Below are positions 43,403 through 54,892 of a DNA stretch of 64,000 bases, one piece after another. How positions within the stretch are numbered: the stretch's first letter is position 1; each line of letters starts with the position of its first letter. The position numbers and the translations under genes were made by a program. The notes under the pieces are model-generated. The model was not told the DNA's origin. It saw only the letters and a program-made list of their open reading frames with translations, and did no database searches. This DNA comes from Pseudevernia furfuracea (Eukaryota > Ascomycota > Lecanoromycetes > Lecanorales > Parmeliaceae): assembly GCA_022315425.1 (NCBI GenBank), contig JAIUPT010000028.1:1302001-1366000 (forward strand), given 5' to 3'.

Positions 43403-45168
43403 ATGACAACAAGATCATTATCAGATTCGGCCAAGGATGGCATCCGGATCAGCATGGACGACGTCACTGCCGACGCTCACAAAATCCCTGGGTGTGTGGC
43501 TGTAGTCGATGACAAAGATGGAAAAACTCTCTTTTCGCACGCCAGTGGAAAAAAAGGCGTTGACACCAAACAGCCGATGACCCCGGACACGGTTTTCTGG
43601 ATCGCATCGTGCACCAAAATGATTGGCGGCATCGCTGCGATGCAATTAGTCGAGCATGGAAGACTGGCGCTTGATGATGCTGATTTGGTCGAGCGATACT
43701 GTCCCGAGCTCAAAGACTGTTCGTATTTTGCAGGGAATCGATGAGAATGGGAAGGCGGAGACGGTGGCGAAGAAGAACCGTATCACACTGAGGATGTTGT
43801 TGAACCATACTGGTATGGCCTTGAACTACTTTTGCAATGTATTTAATTCCTTGGCTGACACGGTCAAAAAGCTGGCTTTGAGTATGACGCAGCGAGAAGA
43901 GGCTGAAAATCCTTCGGGTACCGGTGTCTAATTGGAAGATAGGTATACTTTCTTCCAACGACACCGTCCGACTCTATGGCCAACCAGCTGGCATTGACGA
44001 ATTCGATTGCCACCCGAGTGGAGTCTTAGGTCAGCCCCTGACCTTTGAGCCAGGTACACCACTTTCTTCCCCTTGATTTTCTCCATTTCTGCAACCCCTA
44101 TAACTGAACCCTTCCCGAGGCACCGACTGGGCATACGGAGTAACACCTCCCATCTCCCCAACCCCCCTCCCCTATTCCATCTCATCATCACACTGACTCC
44201 CCTTAGGTCGGAACAGACTGGGCCGGCACCCTCATCGAGCGCGTAACATCCACCTCCCTCAACGAATACCTCCAAACCCACATCTTCGCCCCGCTCGACC
44301 TCCACCACACAACCCTGTTCGCCACCCTTCAAACCAAAGCCAACCTGGCGCACATGCACCAAAAGACCCCCGGCCACGTCCGAGCCCACCACACTCTACC
44401 GCCGCCCCCTCATCGCCGCACCGGCAGAAGCCCCCGGCATCTACAACTCCGCCGGGCGCCGGCTGTTTTCGACCGACCGACCGACCGACCGAGTACGTGC
44501 GGATCCTCGCCGCGCTGCTCAACAAACGGCACCTGTCCTCCGACGACCGCGAACCGCATCTTGACCCAGGAGGAGGAGCGTGGATGAGATGTTTTACGAA
44601 CCAGATTCCCCGACCTGCCGGATTTTGGCCGGAAAGGGCGTCCACACACGGCCAAACCGACGTACACGAAATGATGTGCCGGATTTTCTACCCTCAGCCG
44701 CGAGGAGCAGCCGCAGGGGTGGGGGTTGACGTTTATGCTGACGCTTCATGAGGCGGCGACGGCGAGAGGGAAGGATACGGCGTGGTGGGCTGGTGAGTCT
44801 TTTTCTTCACAAGGGTGGTGGGCGGTGAGGATGAACGCGGATGTTGAGGGTGATGCAGGACTGCCGAATCTGTTTTGGTGGTGCGATAGAGAGAATGGCG
44901 TTGCGGGGATTATTGCGACGCAGATTCTTCCGTTTTGTGGTAAGGTTTTCCATCTCTACATTTGGTGTTTTGTGGGGGTTGGGGGAAGAAGGGGGAAAGG
45001 GTCGGGATAGAGGATGACATGCTAATGTTGCTTGAGACAGATGCCGATGTCCTTGGACTTTGGGCTAATATCGAGAGTGCTGTTTATAAAGAGTTGAAAA
45101 GTGAGAAGGTGGGTGGCCATGGAAGTTGGGATGGATATCACCAGGAATTTGTTGCGAAGAGTGAATGA
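43403..45168 (+). pseudogene. serine beta-lactamase-like hydrolase (LovD/EstB type), multiply frameshifted
   Basis: The N-terminal part from the ATG at 43403 is intact and includes the nucleophile motif SCTK in FWIASCTKMIGGIAAMQL. Near 43700 the frame shifts by one base (CPELK, then TVRILQGIDENGKAET in another frame). Later family pieces are scattered over all three frames: RLYGQPAGIDEF (about 43970), DWAGTLIERVTSTSLNEYL (about 44217), YVRILAALLNKRHLSSDD (about 44494), CFTNQIPRP (about 44592) and GLPNLFWWCDRENGVAGII (about 44860). The end, after a normal intron, is DVLGLWANIESAVYKEL, with a stop at 45166. A GACC repeat tract (about 44472-44491) coincides with one frame change. Relatives are carboxyl-esterases and transesterases. 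This copy cannot be translated whole. Confidence 0.82.
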
Positions 45169-45279
45169 TGGGGTAGATGTTTGGTTTGACGGCCTGATTT
45201 TGACATCGTAGACGCCAATTCTTGGGAATTTACTCTTAGATATGTTTTGAGGGCTGTCGATTGCCACGCATTTGGGTTT

Positions 45280-47001
45280 TTACATAGAATCTCCGTCCCA
45301 CCAATTCCTCTCGCGTCGAGGTTCTTGCCCCGTCTGTCCTTCAAAAGTCTGAATGTCGCCCCTTGCAGTGGCAGGCTCCTGGGCCCCACTGATCATTCGC
45401 CGCAAGCCATTGTCACTCCCGCCTCTGGAATGAGCCTTCTTCTTCTGAATCGGATTGGATTGCTTTTTAATTTGCCTCCACGGTGTCTCTCGTATGCTGA
45501 AGATGAAGCAATCAACGGCACATTGTAGAGACAAAAAGCATATCGAGATGGTATTCAACACGAATGGCGGGTTATGCCGTTCGGTATCTGAAAGATTTCG
45601 CACTTAGTACTTCTCCTCGACCAGACAAACGTGACCAGAAAACGTTACTAACAGAGATAGCAATGGTTCACAAAAGCTGGAACCCACATCGCGAGATAGA
45701 CGAGCGGGTAAACAAACAAGTACCGTAGCTGTCTCTTGATGGCTTTGTGACGTTGACGCAAGGCAGCATTCGCTGAGGATTCCGCTCGTTTGTTGGCGGC
45801 AGAAATCAGAGACATATCACGGAGTGCCTCTAGCAGGGTTGGCGTTCTGTTGATGAGTCTTGCGGGCGGGCTTGATACCGGCTCGTAAGACTTGGAAAGG
45901 GATATTTCAGCCTCTGTTGCCCTTCGAAACGCGATCGGAGACGCCAAGATCGGGGAATTTATTTCTGTACTCGAATCAACAATCTTAGAGTCATCGGCAC
46001 CGTCAAAGCCGGGCAATGGCCAAGACGGTTGTCTGTCTGTTCGGGTATGCTGAGTGGTGTCCTCAGAAGCCAGGCTGTTGGTGTTGAATTTGGCGTCAAA
46101 ATCCCCAAACTTGGACTTAGTGTATAGGTATACGGCTAGATATATGCCTAATATCGTGCAAAGAATCAGGTAGCGAGGAATCCAGGCAAGTGCTAAGCGG
46201 TACCAAATTGGGCGTGGCGGGAGATAACAGAAGGTTCCCTGGGACACCTGGATTGAATCTTCGGAGTCAGTACTGCCTATCAGACGGGGAGTATTGAGCC
46301 CTGGAGCATTCCCACAGAGTAGACGCTCCCAAGACATGTCACAAGACTCAATATTTGGTCCAAAAGAGGGAATATGGACTCGGAAAATACGGACATAAGG
46401 ACTGCTTGGATTGATGAACGCCAACGCCGCCATGAGTGTTGAGAACAACGCCCAACAAGTGTAGGCTCCCCATCGATAGCGATACAGGCCAGTCTGGGAG
46501 TTTGCCGGGCGCGATGCAAAGATTGTGAGACCCGTATGGATTGCGATGAGGAGGATAACGAAATCTGGTCCGATAGCTTCAGCAAGTGTACTGAGCATCG
46601 ATTCTTTGCAACGGACCTGATGCCTCAACGCCCACAGCCAGTAAGAAACCGGCACCTTGACAGAAGTCATGAGGAATGGGGTCCCGCCCCGCGAGGATGC
46701 TGATGGAAGGAATCCAATACCAAAGAGCCTTGAACATGTCACTTCCAATGAGCAGCACGATGAGCCTAGGCATGATTAACGACTCGGAATTTCCAAATCT
46801 TAGACGTCGTGGCCCCACAACGTACTGATGTCGGAAGTTCCTCTTCATTTTTACGAACCAGTAGAAGGATACGAACGCCGAGAGCATACTGATTGATGCC
46901 GAGGCCACGGCTACAACTTGTTGAATGTGCTGCTCCTGACGTGTGTAGTTGTTGCTCTTTTCAGAGATGCCGCCTAGGCCACGGCGTGGCACAGACATCA
47001 T
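45280..47001 (-). CDS. seven-helix G-protein-coupled receptor, Git3/cAMP-receptor-like
   Basis: Five exons, complement of 45280-45587, 45653-46247, 46395-46564, 46617-46765 and 46826-47001, give 465 residues. Helix 1 is VVAVASASISMLSAFVSFYW; helix 2-3 parts are LIVLLIGSDMFKALWYWIPS and GAGFLLAVGVEASDFVILLI; later helices include WIPRYLILCTILGIYLAVYL and, after a 120-residue cytoplasmic loop, QLRYLFVYPLVYLAMWVPAF and VLNTISICFLSLQCAVDCFI. This is the layout of fungal Git3-type receptors, which signal through G-alpha to adenylate cyclase on nutrients. The third intron (147 bp, donor GTCCGT) is a multiple of three with no stop. Its removal gives the continuous SPYVSQGTFCYLPPRP, so I judge it an intron. 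The ligand is unknown. Confidence 0.85.
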
Positions 47002-47226
47002 AATGCAGCTTGATGACGAGTAACAAAATCAAGTAGCCTGCGAGACAGCTCCACTGAGCTTGATTTAGACATTCGTCGCACCTTCTGGAAGGGACAGAAA
47101 GCCATGGTTGTGCATGAATCTGCAGGGCGTGGATGCAGAGAAGTCGCGATGAATAGAGGTCCATATCTGGGGATATTTCCATTCCCGACTTTCAACCCCT
47201 TGCTTTGTTCTCACGATAATTACTTT

Positions 47227-48113
47227 TTACTCCAGACTTGGACCCAGAGCCAACAAAGAAAATCGCAGCTCTCCACCACCAGCCTCCTCTTCCCGCTTTA
47301 AAAACTTCTTCGGTCCCAATTCCAAGGCTTTCTCTCCGAGCACATCCTCTCCGTCCTCTAGCTTTCCTCTATTCAGTGGACCTTTGCGGCTTCCATCCAG
47401 CTCCCAGAGATTGTTCTTTGCTGTTTTAACAAAAGCAACGTAATGCAGATCAACCCGCTCGTTAGCGGAAGGAGCTATTGTATTACCCTCAGCAGCTGCA
47501 GAGGCATGAGCAGTCGCGAGACTGTCAGATGTTTCGAGAAGCTCAGAGCGAGATATGGGATCGAGTGGAAGAGCGTCGGCGATGAGATTGGACAGAGGTG
47601 TCGAGGGTGCTACGTATGAAAGTTAGGCAGGGAAATCTGGAAATACTGTTCGCTGAAAAGCGTACCAATAAGGTCTCGGGTCATGCCGTTGCATGCTGAG
47701 TGTAACAATCCCATGAGGCCGCAAGCATTCCCGATAGTCTGCTTGAACCAAAGGACCTCTTCCTCCGGTCCTCTGCCGCCGTAGTCTGGCAAAGACTTAT
47801 CTTCTTCGTAGCGAGCTTTCTCGTACGAGGGAGATGTAGGGAAGACCAGCAGAAGGGCATGAGCTGGACGGGGAATGAAGGCTAGCAACGACGGGTCATC
47901 GAGAGAGTAGACATCGTGCCATGACATTTGGGGAGAGAGGCCTAATTTATGGACGAGCGAGGACATAACCTCAGGGTTGTTTTCTGGACAGAATTATCAG
48001 GTTTAGCTCGAACATTACTAGATCCAAGAGGACTGCTTGCCGAGTGGGACGAATCTTAGAGCTTTGGAGGCATTAGAGCTAGTTGCTGCTGTGCCTGTCG
48101 ATGTGGTAGTCAT
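47227..48113 (-). CDS. ubiquitin C-terminal hydrolase, UCH-L3/Yuh1 type (peptidase C12)
   Basis: Three exons, complement of 47227-47609, 47666-47983 and 48041-48113, give 257 residues. The oxyanion glutamine and catalytic cysteine lie in FKQTIGNACGLMGLL (Q106, C112). The catalytic histidine is in VDLHYVAFV and the aspartate in NLWELDGSRKGP. SWHDVYSLDDPSLLAFIPRP is typical of the N-terminal part. These enzymes remove small adducts from ubiquitin or Nedd8 C-termini. Intron 1 begins with GC (CTCG/GCAAGC) and ends CCAG: a GC-AG intron required to join RFVPLE to NNPEVMSSLV. The gene is divergent from PEX12 across 186 bp. Confidence 0.93.
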
Positions 48114-48299
48114 GTTGCTGGATCTTCGGGGTCGTTATTCAGTGAGTAGTTGTAGACAAGAGTGAAAAGGGAGGAAGAACACGGATCCTGGGCACGTTTT
48201 GATAGGGCTGAGTTGGACCTCGGCCTAAAGCTGTCAACCTAACAACCTGTTGCGTTTTCCTATTTATTGCACTGTGGTTTTGCTTGACTAAAGCTCAAG

Positions 48300-49855
48300 A
48301 TGGAGTTCATGTCAAGCCTCCAAAATGCCTTTGACGATCATAAACCCTCCTTGTTCGGTGCCTTAGAAATGAACTCCAAGGTCGCGAAAGCCTCTGCTAA
48401 TGACTTCCAGAACTACTCTCCGAACAACAATTATCCGGCCTCATTCCCCCCTCGCTACGCTACCTGCTTGCCATAGCTACGCACCGACATCCACGTTATC
48501 TTCTCCGCGTTCTCAATTCCTTTGATGAGCTCTACGCGGTTCTCATGCTCGTTGTTGAACGACATTACCTTATAACACATGGCGGAGGGTTCACAGAGAA
48601 CTTCTATGGCCTTAAAAGAGAGCGAGTATTACAAATCAAGGGTGGTGAAGCCCCGCGTGCTCGCCTTGGTGCACCGAGTCTGGTGAGGGAAACGCTGCAG
48701 CTCCGCGAGCGTGATGTATGGAATAATTTAGCAGTCATGGTTGGCCTGCCTTATCTAAAGCGCAAACTCGACGAAAGCTATGATATCCACGCACCGCAGA
48801 CCGCAATAATAGGACCATCTTACAATCGGGATTCTCTTCCTCATGATGCAACCATACGACAGAGGATATTGTATCACTACAAGTGGTTTCTGCGAAATGT
48901 ATACCCCAGTGTAAATGCGGCCTATTATTTCTGCCTCGTGGCTTTCAATCTGGCCTATCTCTTCGATAACTCAAAGTACTCCTCGCCGTTCCTGTGGTTG
49001 ATTGGTACCCGTCTTCGACGTCTCAGTGAAGCAGACCACCGAGCCATAGCTTTGGCTGCTCAGCCTGCCGCAACTTCTCCTTCTCATCCTGCTGCTCGCC
49101 CCGGCCAGGCATCCAGTATATTCAATCCTCTTACCTTCGCATCGGTGATCTATCCACGCCTCCTCGCAAGTCTCAAGATCCTTTTACCAACGTCAATATT
49201 TGCTCTCAAATTTCTGGAGTGGTGGCACGCCTCAGATTTTGCACGTCAGCTTTCTAAGAAAGCTACTGAGGGCCTCAATCTACCACCACCAATCATCTCA
49301 GGCTTGCCTCCAAAGAGTGTCTCTCGGAATACAAGAGACTCAACACAGGTTTCGGGATCGCATTCCCCAACGTCAGCACCTGCGAACACGGTCTCACTCT
49401 CCTTTCCGCCCTCTAAAGATCATCAGTCAACGTCCCCACCAACCGTCTCTCACATACCAGCCAAGCACAGCCCTCCAATAGGCGCCACGACGTTGCTCCC
49501 AATCCACACCGTACCCGCACCTAAGCCTAAGACTAGCTCTCTCTGCCCCATCTGCTTGCACCCAATACAAACGCCTACCTCCGCTCAAACAGGATTTATA
49601 TTTTGTTACACTTGTATATTCAAGTGGGTGGATGGGAGCCATGAAAGGCAAATTGCCTTCATGGAAGGCGGGAGAGGAAGAGAAGAAGGATGGGACGAGG
49701 ACTTTGATGAAGAAGAAGGTCAAGGGGACGCAGGAAAAGACGAGGAAAAGGGGGGAAGTAGAGAAGGCAAGTGGGAGAGTGGAAAGGGTAGATGCGCGGT
49801 CACGGGGAGGATGGTGCTTGCAGGGACAGATGGCTTAAGGAGAGTCATGGGCTGA
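48300..49855 (+). CDS. PEX12: peroxin-12, RING subunit of the peroxisomal import ligase
   Basis: Two exons, 48300-48357 and 48411-49855, encode 500 residues. MEFMSSLQNAFDDHKPSLFE/LLSEQQLSGL is the conserved N-terminus, joined across a 53-bp intron with an unusual GTGCCT donor. Further family parts are YLLAIATHRHPRYLLRVLNS, WFLRNVYPSVNAAYYFCLVA and a Pro/Ser-rich linker. The C-terminal degenerate RING reads CPICLHPI, then FCYTCIFKWV and RCAVTG. An acidic insert (GWDEDFDEEEGQGD) sits inside the RING, before RCAVTG, which is longer than usual. Pex12 with Pex2 and Pex10 forms the membrane ubiquitin ligase that recycles the receptor Pex5. Confidence 0.93.
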
Positions 49856-51052
49856 GTCAATGTGGGACTGAAATCTTGGTGTTTTCGGATACATGTCATT
49901 TCCGTTGTGCGCGAAGATACCCCTCCAGCGAGCGTCGAGTGCACGTGGTTCTCATACGAGTCGACCTGACCTCATTGTACTACCGTATGTAGGGGAATGG
50001 AGCAAACGCCATTCTTGCGGTTGTATATATTGCCGGGCAAAGTAGCAATCCTAAAACTTCAAGGGCTCCTCCCATCCTTTTCTTTTTCGCATACTTTTCA
50101 TGGGTACCAACCGAAGTGAAGTGACGAGACTGTTCATGTAAGCCCAAAGCGGGACTGGGGATCGTGATGATCTCCACTCTTTTGTGCATGACTTTTTGCT
50201 CGATCCTCCTCACTCCGATATGGATCCAATTTCGTAAATTGTGATCTCATAATTCGTTGGGCGGCCTTTCTATCATGGTGCCCCTCAGGCGTCATAGCGA
50301 AAGAAAGAAAGAAAGGCCGAGGGAGGGTTTTTTACGAGTACGGCTAGAGTATGGGCAAGCGCCAAGCCTAAGGTAGTCGGCGTACTCTAGTAGCAAGCGG
50401 GTGAGGGGCTCTCGGGCTAAAACACAAAGGGGAAATTTGATTACCTTAACACTTTTATTAATAATGTACTATGTGTCTTTCATTGTGATCGGTCAGCCTG
50501 CACCTTTTTGACAGCAAGCATGGCGTGGAGTAGTCTCGACTGGATTACGGAAGAATCAGCAGCCTGACGTAAGGTAGCGATCATCACTACATCTCCGGGA
50601 ACGTCATCTACGGTAAACCTTGTAGAGCGGAGAAGCCTCCTCTCCTTTGGTGCCTCTGGTGTGGTGGTGGGTAAGGTACGTTCCGTGCCAAAAATATAGA
50701 TTTTTCGGCCCTTTCCACTCTGCTTGAAGTACTCTCGTACTCTGATCCTTTAATAATGCTCCTCCATCTTGCCTGTTCAAGCCGATGTGTGGGTCATGGC
50801 CCAAGGTTTGGCGCTAGCAGATGCTTTCCAAACATCTCTGCGCCAATGAAGAGCTACATACAAGGCGGAGGGTGCGGAGGGTGCGGAGGCGACCCACTTG
50901 GGCACTTGCTTCAGGCACATGGCTTACCGGGTTTTCCATTTTCCATATCCACGCCAAAGGACACCTGCAAAGAGGTTCCGTAATATATAAAGGCGGTACT
51001 ACCTTCTCATGCTTTGTGACGTGCCATAGTTTGACTCTTCCATTCATCGATC
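49856..51052. other. 1.2-kb intergenic region before EGT1
   Basis: No gene recognised. It holds an (AAAG)n tract near 50300-50318, the hairpin at 50344-50390 and short GGAGGGTGC repeats at about 50872-50892. The final 150 bp should contain the EGT1 promoter and leader. Confidence 0.45.
50344..50390. repeat. short inverted repeat, 8-bp perfect arms
   Basis: CTAGAGTA (50344-50351) pairs with TACTCTAG (50383-50390), with GGC...GCC pairs inside the 31-nt loop. Another partial pairing, GAGTACG with CGTACTC, overlaps the same arms. It may be a hairpin or a small foldback remnant. Confidence 0.55.
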
Positions 51053-54000
51053 ATGGCGTTGCAAAATGGTCATAGCAATGTGTCCATTATTGACATCCAC
51101 CAAGGAGGGCTCGACTTCTCTCTTGTTGATGAAATCCGTCAGAAGCTCAATCCGGGCAAAGGGCAGGAGAGGAGAATGCCGACGCTGTTGCTGTATGACG
51201 AGAAGGGACTGCAGTTATTCGAGGAGATCACATATCTAGAAGAGTATTATTTGACTAATGCTGAAATTGAGATCCTCACTATTCATGCAGAAGCAGTTGC
51301 AGGATTGATAGAGCCGGGCTCACAGGTGATTGAGTTGGGAAGTGGGTAAGGAGGGGGCCCACAAGGATTCCGAACTTTGTTCTAGGGAAAACTCGATTAC
51401 TGATCCTTCCTTCAGTAATCTCCGCAAGGTCAGCATTCTACTCCAGGCGTTTGAGAGGGCCAAAAAGGAGATCGATTACTATGCATTGGACTTGTCCCGG
51501 CCAGAGTTGGAGCGAACGTTATCTGCTGTAGACAGAAGTTACAAGCACGTGCGTTGTCATGGACTATTTGGCACATACGACGATGGGCTCGCTTGGTTGA
51601 AGAAAACTGCGAAGCTTGGGAAACCAAAATGCATCCTGTTCTTAGGATCCTCAATTGGCAATCTCGACCGCACGGAGGCAGCAGAGTTTCTGAAGGGCTT
51701 TTCAGCAGTTCTGCAAGGCCAGGACTCCATGCTGATAGGCGTTGATGCCTGCCAGGAGAGTGACAAAGTCTATCATGCTTACAATGATAAGCGAGGTACA
51801 ACTCACGAGTTCATCCTCAACGGGCTGACGCATGCCAATAAGCTCATGGGAAAAGAGGTATTCAGAAGAGAGGATTTCGAAGTGGTGGGGGAGTACGACG
51901 AAGTCGCCTGTCGGCACCAAGCGTTCTATTCACCGGTCAGAGATGTCGTGATAGAAGGGACATTTATCAGGGCTGGCGAGAAGATTCGAGTAGAAGAAAG
52001 CTACAAGTACTCACTGTCTCAAAGCAACGAGCTTTGGCAGCGTGCGGGCTTGATGGTACAGGCGAGATTCGGTAACAGAATGGACAAGTATCGTAAGTTG
52101 GCATTTGATTACGCTTCATGTTTTCTTTCTTTTTTTCCCTGTCTAGCATGCTGCATATGTAATTGTCTGCCAAGTGCACGTAGACGGTACCGCCATCACG
52201 GGCCGGATAATGATTACATCATTCGGCATTCCTTCATGTGATTGTGCGACTCTCACAATTCGCGATTCACAACATTCGAGCTTCGCCAAAATCAAAAGCC
52301 AATCTGTATCTCGCTAATTAACATGTCGGCAGATCTGCATCTACTTTCAAAACAGGCCTTTTCTTATCCTCTCAAAGAGAATGAGTATGCTGCTCAGCCG
52401 GTCCCATCCCTACACGAATTTGAGCAGTTATGGGCAGCATGGGACATCGTTACCAGGCACATGATACCCGAGAAAGAGCTACTCTCCAAGCCCATCAAGC
52501 TTCGAAACTGTTGCCTCTTCTACCTGGGCCACATTCCTACCTTCTTGGACATTCATTTGACAAGAGCGACCGGTAACGCGCCTACGCAGCCGAGTTCTTA
52601 CCACAACATCTTCGAACGTGGCATCGATCCCGATGTTGACAACCCGGAAAACTGTCATGCACATAGCGAGATCCCAGATGAGTGGCCTCCAGTGGGTGAG
52701 ATTCTTGATTATCAAGAACGAGTTCGGAATCGAACAAGATCTCTCTTTCACGATAAAGGCCTGGAGGCTAATCGAAGGCTCGGACGAGCCATGTGGATTG
52801 GTTTCGAACATGAAGGTGAGGCTCTCCCAGCCTTTCCACGCCCTGTCACGGTTCTTATTGACGTCTGATCCGTATTATCAGCTATGCATTTGGAGACACT
52901 TCTCTACATGCTTCTGCAAAGTGACAGGACCCTCCCACCTCCTGGCGTTGCTCCGGATTTCGTGGCATTGGGGAAACAAGCCCGAGAGGCTGCTGTCCCA
53001 AATCAATGGATTCAGATTCCCGCCAGCACTACCAACGTAGGCTTGGAGGACCCTGAAAATGATGATGGGCCTGACCGTTATTTTGGTTGGGACAACGAAA
53101 AGCCACGACGTCTGGTTGATGTGACTGCATTCGAGGCCCAGGCGAGGCCCCTTACCAACGAGGACTACGCCCGCTACCTCTACCATACTGGCCAGGATGC
53201 GGTGCCAGCTTCCTGGGTCTCTGAGAAGAGCAGTCAGTGCGCACCCGGAGATCAACGAGAAACGCTTGTCAATGGGCATACATCTTACCAGAACGGACTT
53301 AGCCCGCCGTTGACAAACGCATATCTGACTGGCAAATCTGTCAGAACTGTCTACGGGCCGATCTCGTTGGAACACACTTTGGACTGGCCAGTCTTTGCAT
53401 CTTATGATGAGCTTTCCAGATGTGCAACGTGGATGAACGGACGAATTCCATCCGTGGAAGAAGTTCGAAGCATCTACAATTATGTAGACCGGAACAAGAA
53501 TAAGAAGACGGATAGTATCAACACCAAGAAGATCTCTGCAGTCAATGGGCAGGCCTCCCCTTCCTTTCCAGGTCAGCGTACAGTGCTCATGGCTGAACAG
53601 GCATCTTTCCAATGAGGGAGTTGAGATTTCTCCCCCATCACACCATTTGCGTAATGGCGCCTCTGGCGCTGAGAAATTTCCTGATCCTCATCAGCTATTC
53701 GCCGACCTTGAAGGCTGCAATGTGGGTTTCAAACATTTCCACCCGATGCCTGTCACTCAGAACGGCAATCAGCTGTCTGGGCAGGGAGACATGGGCGGTG
53801 TTTGGGAATGGACAAGCTCGGCGCTAGAGAGGCATGAGGGTTTTGAACCCATGGAATTGTATCCAGCTTATACAGGTCTTGTCTCACCCGTTCTAATGTA
53901 TTGCAAAGACTTTATTGGCTGATGACTGCTAGATGACTTCTTCGATGGGAAGCACAATATCGTTCTCGGCGGATCGTGGGCCACTCATCCCCGTATTGCT

Positions 54001-54134
54001 GGACGTAAGACCTTGTATGTTTGACACCTGGAACCAAATAGGAGTATCGCTGATATTTGCATAGTGTCAACTGGTATCAGCGCAATTATCCATACGCTTG
54101 GTGCGGGGCGCGTCTGGTTCGTGACGTCCAGTAA
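51053..54134 (+). CDS. EGT1: ergothioneine biosynthesis protein Egt1 (EgtD-EgtB fusion)
   Basis: Seven exons, 51053-51345, 51416-52092, 52333-52815, 52882-53548, 53601-53875, 53933-54014 and 54065-54134, encode 848 residues. Residues 1-325 are an EgtD-type histidine trimethylase (TYLEEYYLTNAEIEIL, QVIELGSGNLRK, LFLGSSIGNLDR). Next comes a DinB-like iron-binding domain with the HEAMHLE motif. The C-terminal FGE/sulfatase-like domain (GGVWEWTSSALERHEGF, DFFDGKHNIVLGGSWATHPR, WYQRNYPYAWCGARLVRD) follows. The enzyme trimethylates histidine to hercynine with SAM and joins it to cysteine with oxygen, giving the sulfoxide precursor of ergothioneine. The 240-bp intron 2 is long. Intron 4 appears to be GC-AG (GG/GCAGGC), needed to reach AVNGHLSNEG. 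Confidence 0.95.
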
Positions 54135-54892
54135 GTGTGGGTTGGCAGGAACAGGCATAATTTCAACAACCTGTGCCTTTTCGGGGTCACCTAAGACCTT
54201 TAACAACGCGGCAATTGAATCAACTTCAAAATGCCTAGTAATGAGAGCTTATGCAACGAGACTGACATATCCCAAACGGTCCGCTATTTTGCTATGTCAT
54301 GAATGCATGCAGCTCGTAATCTGACCTCTCTCCTTAATTCACCGCATTCCATCTCCTTTCCACACTTAACAGTCCACAGCTTGGGCGAACCGAGTCCACT
54401 TATGCTTGATACAGGTTACAGGTCACCCAGCTCTGAAAAAGATTTAGGGAGAAGGGAGAGAGGATGCGTAATAATGGACGGTTACACTGTGTTGTCCCTG
54501 GCTGTATGACAGCTGCTCTTCTACTGGTGTCAAACATATGACAAATGTCGTAGTCAGGTGGTAAATTTTGCGGCTAATATACCTATCAACTTCGACCTTC
54601 GGTGTTGTTTCGGATGCGGTTGATTTTGTCTACCTCTGGTAAACACTTCATCAATCGTGACACCCTGAATATTCTCAACACCATAAGATTTTTGCTGCCA
54701 CACTGCTAAACCTTGGCCTTGTTCAACACTTGCGGTCTCCCTTCATTGCATTTAAAAACCTAGCTCTGCTTCGACCTCTGCCACAACAAACTTTCCGACC
54801 ACAAACCTCCACGCCCGGCCCCTCACACACATTCAAGTTCGGCTACTGCTATAAGACTCTGAAAATCGTGCAATCCCGTTCATAATATCAAG
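54135..54892. other. intergenic, promoter side of the next gene
   Basis: No gene recognised. A CT/CA-rich leader-like stretch (54770-54890) precedes the ATG at 54893. Confidence 0.4.
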
